Shown: positions 44,416 through 54,300 of the stretch, piece after piece
Numbering within the stretch: the stretch's first letter is position 1
Layout: every line of letters starts with the position of its first letter
NCBI RefSeq assembly: GCF_026151205.1
Contig: NC_087084.1
Coordinates: forward strand, 1,404,312-1,464,311
Direction of reading: 5' to 3'
Source of the DNA: Bolinopsis microptera
Lineage: Eukaryota > Ctenophora > Tentaculata > Lobata > Bolinopsidae
Length of the DNA: 60,000 bases
Made by a program: the position numbers and the translations under genes
The notes under the pieces: model-generated
Database searches by the model: none
Seen by the model: the letters and a program-made list of their open reading frames with translations, nothing else
Told to the model about the DNA's origin: nothing

Positions 44416-44736
44416 ATGGTAACCGAGCACAGATTGCTCATTAATGGTTTTGAAAGCTACATCAAAGAAAAGTTTTTTACTGTTGAAAGGCAATACTTTC
44501 GACAGGATAAAACAGAACTTATTAAGGCCATGATAAGATTAATCAAAGCTTTTAAAATGAGTTTGCTCACTTCTGTTAAGATTAAAACTAGGAATACTAG
44601 ATTTTACATAAAGGCTATCAGAACTTTGCGAAGTATAAGGAAAGATTTAAATCTTGCAAAGGCCGCCCAAAATTGGAGTGAAAGAGACATGTTTTTGAAT
44701 CACGCACACATCAGAGTATATGACATTAGATTGTAA
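44416..44736 (+). CDS. small basic protein frame between pol and env
   Basis: 106 codons from a true ATG. The product is strongly basic and helical in character (KAMIRLIKAFKMSLL; TLRSIRKDLNLAKAAQ), with no Cys and no membrane segment. I recognise no family. It lies between pol and env and directly follows a good acceptor sequence, the position in which complex retroviruses place accessory genes. It could also be a chance frame, but it is intact in a young element whose flanking spacers are closed in all frames. Confidence 0.45.
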   Translation: MVTEHRLLINGFESYIKEKFFTVERQYFRQDKTELIKAMIRLIKAFKMSLLTSVKIKTRNTRFYIKAIRTLRSIRKDLNLAKAAQNWSERDMFLNHAHIRVYDIRL

Positions 44737-44793
44737 TCCTGTAAACCCATAACCCGATCCTACGTCATTTTATTGTACCAATTACTATCATCG

Positions 44794-44803
44794 CCCCTAA
44801 CAG
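44794..44803 (+). promoter_or_regulatory. candidate env 3' splice acceptor
   Basis: CGCCCCTAACAG-type sequence ends with AG at 44802-44803, about 70 nt before the env ATG. Env mRNA of errantiviruses is spliced; this is the closest plausible acceptor, though its pyrimidine tract is short. Confidence 0.3.
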
Positions 44804-44874
44804 TTCACTAAACTGAGTTCGTGAATATTAAGGCTTACCGAACTAATCAAACTTTTAAATCAGCCAAAGAAAAA

Positions 44875-46833
44875 ATGATCATACTATTGTGGACTACTCT
44901 GCTAGTGGACAAAGGAGAGACTCGGGAACAGGTTATTAAAGCCGATAGTGCTTCTGAATATGTTGCTATACCAGGCCGAGGGATAGTGTTCAGCCGAAAG
45001 GGTACTGTTCTTTCGCAAATGCAACAAAATGTCATGACCGCTATAGTCACCCTTAATCCACCCCAGTTCTTGTGGAATAGCGAGGTTGTATTGCCATGTA
45101 GTAATATGTTAGGGCCTATACTAGCCGACTTTGAGGAGCATATGAAGCGATATGAAACAATGACCGAAGCCATTTTCCAGGCCAAGCAGATCTTTACTAC
45201 TGAGGACATATGTAAAATATCGCAGAAGGACAACAGTTCTGCTCATGCCTGTAATGGACACTCCCCTAAGCGAAACAAACGTCTTCTAGCATTAGGGGCG
45301 TATGCACTTGCAGGCTCAGCTCTTGCAATGTCTTTGACTGGTATTGGAATGTCCACTGCCAATATGATTGAAATAGACAAGATCAACAATTACGTGAAAG
45401 CTAACGAAGAAGTGATTATGAAATTACAAGCGGATCTCCTTTTGAAACAAAAGCGAAGTGAGGTTATTATTGATACCCAGCATTCCATACTTGGCTATCT
45501 TCAGAACATCACAATTGCTGTCAATGATATTAATGAACAGGTAAAATGCGTCCAAAAGCTTGTCACCTTCTCAATCACATTGACTGAGCTGAGATCGAAA
45601 ATCGAAAATCTAATTCAGTTTATATTTCTTGGTAAAACTCATGGTCAATTAAATCCTCTTCTCATTGATCCTGACATGTTAAAACGCTTCATTAGAGCAG
45701 AATCGAACATTAATTCACGTATACTTGGAGAGTACCCCAATATGATGTATCAAACCACCATTGCCAGTTTGATACAAGCCGATTTTGAAAATCTTCAATT
45801 TACATTTCTTCTGACCTACCCAGACTTTGACCAAAATCCGATCTACCCATTTTATGTGGCTTCACAAATTGGTTTTCTGGCTAGAACTCCGGATCTTAAG
45901 AAAACGGAATGTTTAATGTTTTCTATGCCAACTGAGGCTGTGGTCTTTAACAATACACTTTTTGCATTGAAACAACCTTTGTCCTGTCCCTCGTTTGGAA
46001 ATGTGATGATTTGTTACAATCGGCAGTTAGAATTGTATCCTATGGAACATTGTCTCAGAGTTTCAACTGAAGGTTTCATCAATGGTACGACTGAAGAACA
46101 GGTTAATTGCCCTATGTTTAGATGTTTTGGGGATCAACAACAACAAACTGACGCTTATACATCTACAAAAGGAGGAATATTAGTTAGAACAACAGCCAAT
46201 ACCATAAGAGTTGCTTATAGCCAGCCCAAACAGCAATTAGATCTCTATCATTCTGCAGAAATCCAAAACGTGCAAGTGGATCCTTCAGGAGCTGTGTTTA
46301 TTCCGTGGCGAGAGAATGTGACTTACGTTTCATTCAATGATCATGTAATATACTCTCCAGTCAACCGGGAAAATTATGCTAGAATCGAGGTATCACTTTC
46401 CAAAGCCATGGCTACATTGGACACTTCAGCATTCCTTTCCATTCCTCATATCGGCACGGAGGCTATAGCAAAGCTGTTTGAGAATCAACAGAGCCGTTTA
46501 AATGAACTCGAGCTCAAGTTAGAACCGTCCTCTATAATGAAAGCTCTGGATACTTTTAATTTTGAGCTACCACTTTGGTTTAAGGTGGTCTTTTGGGGTG
46601 TGGTAGGGATTGTAGCTTTCATTATCTTGAAATACCTTTACACTCGAAATTGTGTTAGACAATGCCAACCTTGTCGTTATAATCCACCCAGAAATATCAG
46701 GCCACCAAACGCAATTCCTTTATATGAACCAGTTACTATTCAGGTGCCGAGTGCACCACCAACAGCTTCAGATTATTGTACTAAGCAGCATTTGTATGAT
46801 CACACCATAAAACTCCAAGACACTATAATGTAG
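44875..46833 (+). CDS. env: Env-like fusion glycoprotein, errantivirus / baculovirus F type
   Basis: The same frame is open upstream to 44821 but only from a GTG; the first ATG is at 44875 and gives a signal-peptide-like start (IILLWTTLL), so I choose it (652 residues). A furin-type site RNKR lies at 45271-45282, about residue 136. It is followed by an Ala/Gly/Leu-rich hydrophobic stretch of ~30 residues, the likely fusion peptide, then a heptad-like coiled-coil segment with an N-glycosylation site. The central ectodomain has several Cys. A second coiled-coil-like stretch (LFENQQSRLNELELKL) precedes a membrane segment at ~46576-46635 and a ~60-residue cytoplasmic tail with Cys, Pro and a PSAPP motif (46747-46761). 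The layout is that of the errantivirus Env proteins related to baculovirus F. It would let particles bud and enter cells; the frame is intact. Confidence 0.85.
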   Translation: MIILLWTTLLVDKGETREQVIKADSASEYVAIPGRGIVFSRKGTVLSQMQQNVMTAIVTLNPPQFLWNSEVVLPCSNMLGPILADFEEHMKRYETMTEAIFQAKQIFTTEDICKISQKDNSSAHACNGHSPKRNKRLLALGAYALAGSALAMSLTGIGMSTANMIEIDKINNYVKANEEVIMKLQADLLLKQKRSEVIIDTQHSILGYLQNITIAVNDINEQVKCVQKLVTFSITLTELRSKIENLIQFIFLGKTHGQLNPLLIDPDMLKRFIRAESNINSRILGEYPNMMYQTTIASLIQADFENLQFTFLLTYPDFDQNPIYPFYVASQIGFLARTPDLKKTECLMFSMPTEAVVFNNTLFALKQPLSCPSFGNVMICYNRQLELYPMEHCLRVSTEGFINGTTEEQVNCPMFRCFGDQQQQTDAYTSTKGGILVRTTANTIRVAYSQPKQQLDLYHSAEIQNVQVDPSGAVFIPWRENVTYVSFNDHVIYSPVNRENYARIEVSLSKAMATLDTSAFLSIPHIGTEAIAKLFENQQSRLNELELKLEPSSIMKALDTFNFELPLWFKVVFWGVVGIVAFIILKYLYTRNCVRQCQPCRYNPPRNIRPPNAIPLYEPVTIQVPSAPPTASDYCTKQHLYDHTIKLQDTIM

Positions 46834-48005
46834 AAGCTAGAACAGACATATTAATGTTTGTTCTGATTAATGTTTTGATAATTACCTGGCCGGTTTTATA
46901 TATTATTTAATTTTGACTGCAGTATTTTATCATTTTTCTGCATTAAAATCTTTATAAAAAGATTTATTTTTCTAATAATTGAATTGAACTCTTATAAAAG
47001 TGTTCTGAATCTTACATTAGGCAATATTGTGTTGGGAGGAATGTGTTTAGAGGATACTTTAGGGAATCTTCGTTCATAAGCTTTGGTAAGGAACCTTCCT
47101 GTAGCGATGTTTAATGTTTATTGATGCGAGCTTGTTCTGAGTTGTGCAAGTCTCCTAGTATGTTGTGGCCGTAGGCTGATCGACACTCGACAGGTATGTT
47201 TCGCAACCGAAGCTTGCCTTGATGAGATTGTGGAATCCCAAACTTCTGTTGAGCTTTCGCTCTTTGTTCCATTATTAACACATTTAAAAACAAAAAATTA
47301 CGTTCTTTAAAGATAGGGCAAGTTTAAAGATTGGGATACATTTACAGAGACCGCCCCAAGCCCAACCAGGTCTCGTTAGGTTTATAGAGAAGATTAAATA
47401 GATATGATGTTACTAAAACGTTAAAATTTAAAAAAAAAGGTTATTTGGAAACCTTGCAGAAGTCTGTTGATGGCTTCAAGTCCTACCGTCAATAATGCGT
47501 GGCAATTATTCCCGTCAACTCTCGGATTATATCTGATTGAGTTCCTTTCTTTTAGTTCTTCTATTCCATTGCATCCAGCTGGCATTTTTCTGTCAATGAC
47601 ACCGTTTCTATTGGTGTCTTTCTATGCCATATCTTTGTCTTCAGTGAGCACGACAGCGCTTACCGTCTGATACTGTGGAATACCGCTCTAGTCGTATATA
47701 CTTATAAATACATATATATAGATATATATAGACCATAAATACGTAAACTGTCCCGTATTTTATAGTGTCTTAAAGTGGCAGGAATATGAATAATATATTA
47801 TATCAATAAACCCATTTAATTAATATAATTTAATAAGTTAGTACGATGTTAGGTGTTACAATTTATAATTAAAGTTAACAGCTATTATCTTTTGAAACTG
47901 TAAAAATACAGAATAAAAAAAAAATTTCCATAACCATTAAGGTTTCACCTTTAACTACACTACAGTTGTACTGCATTTCTTATATCCTCATTCGGGGAGA
48001 TCCGG

Positions 48006-48054
48006 TAGGGCCAGATGCCCGAGAAAATGTTAAGTAGGGGAGTGTTCTCCCCAA
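48006..48054 (+). repeat. hairpin-bearing repeat in the env 3' region, copy 1
   Basis: AGGGCCA, then GAGAAAATGTTAAGTA, then the hairpin GGGGAG-TGTT-CTCCCC (48037-48052), a 6-bp GC-rich stem with a tetraloop. A second copy lies ~195 bp downstream. Confidence 0.75.
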
Positions 48055-48199
48055 TGCTTTTTAGCGGTTGTGCCTGTGATTATGAGGACATTGTCCGTGT
48101 CGGCGAGTTTGTTTTTTTTCTACGAACTTCCTGTTGATTTCCACCGCAATTGCATGGGATTGCAGCTCTACCTACTCTTTATCTTCTTCCAAGGAGAAT

Positions 48200-48249
48200 T
48201 AGGGCCAAGCGCTCAAAGAAAATGTTGAATAGGGGAGTGTTCTCCCCAA
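48200..48249 (+). repeat. hairpin-bearing repeat in the env 3' region, copy 2
   Basis: Second copy, with AGGGCCA, AGAAAATGTTGAATA and the same 16-base hairpin (48232-48247) unchanged, while the sequence around it has drifted. Confidence 0.75.
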
Positions 48250-48589
48250 AGTGGTTTCTAAAATTGTACTATAAATAGTACCATTGGAATTGGCATTACT
48301 AGCCGAATAGATAATAGGCATGAGCCTCTTATTTTATTACTTTACGATTATTTTAAATTTTTTTAAAATATATATAAATTAAAAAAAATAAATAAATAAA
48401 TAATTATAATAATAATATTAATTATAACAACTTTAACATGTACAACATGCTTTCATGTTTCACTTCCCTCTTTTTAACTAGACGTCCTGTTCAATTGCAG
48501 TATAAATGGTAGGGTTCTACCTCATCTATCCAGCCGGCCAGGCATAATACTATTCTTTATTGCTTTACGATTATTGTAATAACTTTTTG

Positions 48590-48624
<35 letters not shown>

Positions 48625-49027
48625 TTTCTTCTTTTTTTTTTATTTTAAAAATAAATAAATAAGTAAGTAAAGGAATACAGTAAATAAATAATAATAGAAT
48701 TAATTATAATAACTTTAACATTTACAACATAGTCGCGTCGTGCTATTGGCACTTTCTTTTACGCGATTCTCCGGGTACATGACCTATTGCGTTTTAAGAC
48801 CAGGTATCAAGAGTATTTATACATATTTTTTAATACAAATTTTATTAAATACAAATTTTAAATCAAATACAATTTAATTATGAAATGAGGTATTTATATC
48901 CCGCTCATGTGATTGACCAACAACACAAGGAAGGTTGTTAACCATGTAAATACAAATTTTATGTAAAATGTTATACAAATTTAAAAAAAAAAAAAAAAAT
49001 TAAAATGTAAAAATTCTATATCCGTAA

Positions 49028-49113
49028 AAAGACACTAAGCACGAAATAAAATAAGTTTTTAAAGGAGATTAATAAATAATATAAACCACCAGTATGTCGT
49101 GCTTAGTGTCTTT
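49028..49113. repeat. 17-bp perfect inverted repeat near the 3' LTR
   Basis: AAAGACACTAAGCACGA (49028-49044) and its exact reverse complement (49097-49113) enclose a 52-nt AT-rich loop. It could form a stem in the 3' end of the genomic RNA. Confidence 0.85.
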
Positions 49114-49327
49114 CAAGGTATTATTAACATGTATGTTTGCTTCATTTTCGAAGTAGGGTAACCGAAGAAATTTATTAAGTATTTGATTAATTTTTTTTGA
49201 AAAAACAAAATTTTTAAATTTATTACGCGATTTTAAATGTTGTATGGATGTTTTAAAACGCGTTAAATTTTTAAATGAATATATTTTCTAGTCATTTAAG
49301 TTAATCGACGAGGTCGTCTCTATTTCA

Positions 49328-49336
49328 GCAGGGAGG
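49328..49336 (+). other. polypurine tract
   Basis: GCAGGGAGG lies directly against the TG of the 3' LTR, the place where plus-strand DNA synthesis is primed. It is short but in the right position. Confidence 0.7.
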
Positions 49337-51391
49337 TGTAAGGAACCTCGAAATTCTATATTAATTTCAATCTTCCTTTAAAGATAGTTAAATGACTTAG
49401 GCTTATAGTTAACAACCATTTCCATAGAGGATAGATAGTAAATTTGTTAACGATAGAAGTATACCAGAAATGGAATATACGTTGACGTTTAATTAACAAA
49501 AGGACACTTTCTGTGAGAAAACTATCAAATCATTTGACACGCTTGATGAGTTACCACGGACTTATGGAGGGGTTAATTAGGAGCACAAGACCAGCCTATC
49601 ACAAGACGAAGCGTGACGAGGAATGATAAGCAGGGAGTTTAAACAAGGAGGAGCAATTTCGATCGTGATGAACAATACTGCGTTCCCTGAGAAAAGGCTG
49701 GAACGGCAGAATAGACTCTGGGAAATTCAGGGAGATATAGCGGAGAACGATCGAAGGACCGATGTCTTTCTCACGTCAGGGCAGTCTGTTAGGTTGTGTC
49801 AGTGCAACGTGCTTGTAAACAGAGTCCAGTAAGCCGGTTCCGCCCGGGTGCTTTAACCTTTCCAGTCATAAGTATTCCAGTAAGTTCCTTGCTTTAAATT
49901 ACTGTTCGCCGTTTAAATTAGTATTTTGTTTCTTATTAAAAGAGTCTGACGTGAAAGTTATATTTACAATGTTTCTAGTGTTTATTCACGTACCCTCTAG
50001 GCATATAAATTCTATGCAGTACACTAAAAGTAAATTCTTACCAGGTTGCAGTGGATCCGATCCGTCACATCGAATAGATTCCCCCGTACATTAAAGAACA
50101 GTGACTAGTAAGTAAGTGCAACTTGATTAGCAGAAGATACATATAATACCTCCTCCAAATAATTAATATTCCATTTATCATAAATAAATTATCCTTCATA
50201 ATTGTCTAACGTTCTGCCATCTTAAATCCTCGTAAGAGTAATTTGCATGATTCTTTGATTACTTTTTATCCAAGGTTTCCGGGTAAAAGTAAGCTAACGA
50301 CGATAAGATTCCCGATCTCCTTCTCACTTGAAGGACCATTATACGGATTGAAGTTGTTCTCGAGGTAAATTCCTTTTCCATTAGTTTTTACATAAATAGG
50401 TTTAAGAATATCTTTGGTAATCGTAGTTCTGTGCTCTCAAAATTATATACTTTGTACAAAATTACGTTTCCGTTCCCAGGTAGAGAGACACGAACATTCC
50501 TGCTCAAACCGTGCTGCCTTTGCCGATACCTGCTAGAATAATTGATTCTCCTTCGTCAACCGAGGTAATTAGTTCAGTTATAACGTCAGCATAAAATAGT
50601 AGTTGTCTTAATAATTAAGTTCATTAAGTATTGGTTGATAGAGCTGTAAGAATTGATATTTCTTTTATATTAATGTTTACGAGTGCAGGATTAAAGTAGT
50701 TTCCCGTTGGTTACGTAATAAATTGTTTCTATTGCCATAGTTAAAAGATATTGCTTTCAGACCATTCGTGACAGTCAAACTGTTGACGGTGAGACTCAGT
50801 CAAAGACGCGTGATATTCCAGCCCTCCTACACTATTTCTCAGAGAGAGACTTATCAAAAGGTGATTGCACCAACATAGACTTAGAGTTCCTTTAAATAGG
50901 TTATGAGAAGAATTTCTACCGTGTCAATTAATTAGTATAGTATCAAAAGGTTACTTCCATTGTTATAGAAACATCTTTCAATTTAAGAAGGTTTTCGCTC
51001 ATTAATTATACTACCATTAGTTGTTCTATATTTTGTTCTATATTGTCGTTTCAATTTGTGTCAACCCACCAAAATTGAAAGTCTGAATTATAATCATTAA
51101 CCGCACTAAATTAAATAAGAAGTAACATGAAACTCTGAATTCTAGCAAAACTATAATTTCCATAAAACAAAAGTTTTAAGACGCTCAATCGTGGGTTCAG
51201 AACCTTCCGAAACGGACTCTCTTGATATAACCGGGGCCTCCCATGTATAGTTCTAGCCAAGTCAAAAGGAGCTCTAAATAAATAATTTCTTGGAGGAAAT
51301 AAAGTACTACATACCATGGACATGGGAGAGGTGATTATTACCCGGTACTTGCAACTAACACCTGATTAAATTGGTACCGTGGTTAATAACA
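49337..51391 (+). repeat. 3' LTR, 2055 bp
   Basis: Same ends and same internal frames as the 5' LTR. No difference was found in the parts compared, including both ends and the two internal reading frames. Confidence 0.97.
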
Positions 51392-54300
51392 GGGGGGAGT
51401 TGCAGGGAGGTAGGGGGATGTTTTGCGATATAAGACTTATAATTTCGGCGGAAAATGTATGAAGTTTTAAAAGTCGATTTTGAGGACGAAGATCGCGTTT
51501 TTACCTACCTATCCAGGAGTCCCCTTTCTTGTTGGCGAAATTCTCTACTTTCTTTTGATATTTTAAAATTGAAATTTGACTTGATTGGTGGAGAGTTATG
51601 GTTTGTCAAAGTGAACGTTTTAAAATGAGAGCGCAAATTCTTTTATACGCGCGTAGGTTCGGCCCAGGAAACCCTACCGGCTGGGGTATATCTCCAAAAG
51701 TAAAATAGATAGAACCTTCCGGTTTTCAACAAAATGTCCGTCTCGTAAATTTAAAGGAGCCTCCCCAGGAGGACAATTGGGGACAATTTAGATTCTGAAT
51801 TAAACCAAAAAGTTTGATTTTTGGCTAAATTAAAGATTGCAGCTTTTAAACTTTGCAAAGTCATGTCGTTGTCATGACTACTAAACTAAATGCAGCGTGT
51901 GAAAGGTAAACTCGATGTGACGCGCGACGCCCAACGTGCTGTTGAAAATCTATAACCTCTAGCAAGCCCAGCAGGCGGTAAGGTTTTCTGGGTAGGCGAG
52001 AGAGCTAAGAGTTCATAGTTCAGCTGCAAAAGAAAGCAGAAGGAAGGGGGGGGGGGGGGAAGTGGAAAGGGGGGGGGGGGGGGGGAGTTGCAGGGAGGTA
52101 GGGGGATGTTTTGCGATATAAGACTTATAATTTCGGCGGAAAATGTATGAAGTTTTAAAAGTCGATTTTGAGGACGAAGATCGCGTTTTTACCTACCTAT
52201 CCAGGAGTCCCCTTTCTTGTTGGCGAAATTCTCTACTTTCTTTTGATATTTTAAAATTGAAATTTGACTTGATTGGTGGAGAGTTATGGTTTGTCAAAGT
52301 GAACGTTTTAAAATGAGAGCGCAAATTCTTTTATACGCGCGTAGGTTCGGCCCAGGAAACCCTACCGGCTGGGGTATATCTCCAAAAGTAAAATAGATAG
52401 AACCTTCCGGTTTTCAACAAAATGTCCGTCTCGTAAATTTAAAGGAGCCTCCCCAGGAGGACAATTGGGGACAATTTAGATTCTGAATTAAACCAAAAAG
52501 TTTGATTTTTGGCTAAATTAAAGATTGCAGCTTTTAAACTTTGCAAAGTCATGTCGTTGTCATGACTACTAAACTAAATGCAGCGTGTGAAAGGTAAACT
52601 CGATGTGACGCGCGACGCCCAACGTGCTGTTGAAAATCTATAACCTCTAGCAAGCCCAGCAGGCGGTAAGGTTTTCTGGGTAGGCGAGAGAGCTAAGAGT
52701 TCATAGTTCAGCTGCAAAAGAAAGCAGAAGGAAGGGGGGGGGGGGGGAAGTGGAAAGGGGGGGGGGGGGGGGGGAGTTGCAGGGAGGTAGGGGGATGTTT
52801 TGCGATATAAGACTTATAATTTCGGCGGAAAATGTATGAAGTTTTAAAAGTCGATTTTGAGGACGAAGATCGCGTTTTTACCTACCTATCCAGGAGTCCC
52901 CTTTCTTGTTGGCGAAATTCTCTACTTTCTTTTGATATTTTAAAATTGAAATTTGACTTGATTGGTGGAGAGTTATGGTTTGTCAAAGTGAACGTTTTAA
53001 AATGAGAGCGCAAATTCTTTTATACGCGCGTAGGTTCGGCCCAGGAAACCCTACCGGCTGGGGTATATCTCCAAAAGTAAAATAGATAGAACCTTCCGGT
53101 TTTCAACAAAATGTCCGTCTCGTAAATTTAAAGGAGCCTCCCCAGGAGGACAATTGGGGACAATTTAGATTCTGAATTAAACCAAAAAGTTTGATTTTTG
53201 GCTAAATTAAAGATTGCAGCTTTTAAACTTTGCAAAGTCATGTCGTTGTCATGACTACTAAACTAAATGCAGCGTGTGAAAGGTAAACTCGATGTGACGC
53301 GCGACGCCCAACGTGCTGTTGAAAATCTATAACCTCTAGCAAGCCCAGCAGGCGGTAAGGTTTTCTGGGTAGGCGAGAGAGCTAAGAGTTCATAGTTCAG
53401 CTGCAAAAGAAAGCAGAAGGAAGGGGGGGGGGGGGGAAGTGGAAAGGGGGGGGGGGGGGGGAGTTGCAGGGAGGTAGGGGGATGTTTTGCGATATAAGAC
53501 TTATAATTTCGGCGGAAAATGTATGAAGTTTTAAAAGTCGATTTTGAGGACGAAGATCACGTTTTTACCTACCTATCCAGGAGTCCCCTTTCTTGTTGGC
53601 GAAATTCTCTACTTTCTTTTGATATTTTAAAATTGAAATTTGACTTGATTGGTGGAGAGTTATGGTTTGTCAAAGTGAACGTTTTAAAATGAGAGCGCAA
53701 ATTCTTTTATACGCGCGTAGGTTCGGCCCAGGAAACCCTACCGGCTGGGGTATATCTCCAAAAGTAAAATAGATAGAACCTTCCGGTTTTCAACAAAATG
53801 TCCGTCTCGTAAATTTAAAGGAGCCTCCCCAGGAGGACAATTGGGGACAATTTAGATTCTGAATTAAACCAAAAAGTTTGATTTTTGGCTAAATTAAAGA
53901 TTGCAGCTTTTAAACTTTGCAAAGTCATGTCGTTGTCATGACTACTAAACTAAATGCAGCGTGTGAAAGGTAAACTCGATGTGACGCGCGACGCCCAACG
54001 TGCTGTTGAAAATCTATAACCTCTAGCAAGCCCAGCAGGCGGTAAGGTTTTCTGGGTAGGCGAGAGAGCTAAGAGTTCATAGTTCAGCTGCAAAAGAAAG
54101 CAGAAGGAAGGGGGGGGGGGGGAAGTGGAAAGGGGGGGGGGGGGGGGGGGAGTTGCAGGGAGGTAGGGGGATGTTTTGCGATATAAGACTTATAATTTCG
54201 GCGGAAAATGTATGAAGTTTTAAAAGTCGATTTTGAGGACGAAGATCGCGTTTTTACCTACCTATCCAGGAGTCCCCTTTCTTGTTGGCGAAATTCTCTA

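Larger units (their letters stand above)
46834..49336 (+). other. long non-coding 3' region of the retrotransposon
   Basis: 2.5 kb of AT-rich DNA with no recognised gene. A 67-codon hydrophobic frame (47467-47670) and a 60-codon antisense frame (47111-47293) have no known relatives. It holds two copies of a hairpin-bearing repeat, an A-run/T-run block (48591-48640) and a 17-bp inverted repeat near its end. Confidence 0.7.
33712..51391 (+). mobile_element. complete Errantivirus-like (Ty3/Gypsy, Metaviridae) LTR retrotransposon with env
   Basis: A 17,680-bp element: LTR (33712-35766), primer-binding-like site, an unrecognised frame, gag, pol, a small basic frame, env, 2.5 kb of non-coding DNA, purine tract, LTR (49337-51391). 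Both LTRs begin TG and end CA and no difference between them was found in the stretches compared, so the insertion is recent. The pol domain order (protease, RT, RNase H, integrase) is that of Ty3/Gypsy, and an env gene in third position is the mark of errantiviruses. It sits in the poly-G tract of a satellite unit, with G on both sides, so a 4-6-bp target duplication would be invisible. Large size, long LTRs and extra frames set it apart from the 7-9-kb insect gypsy-type elements. Confidence 0.95.
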
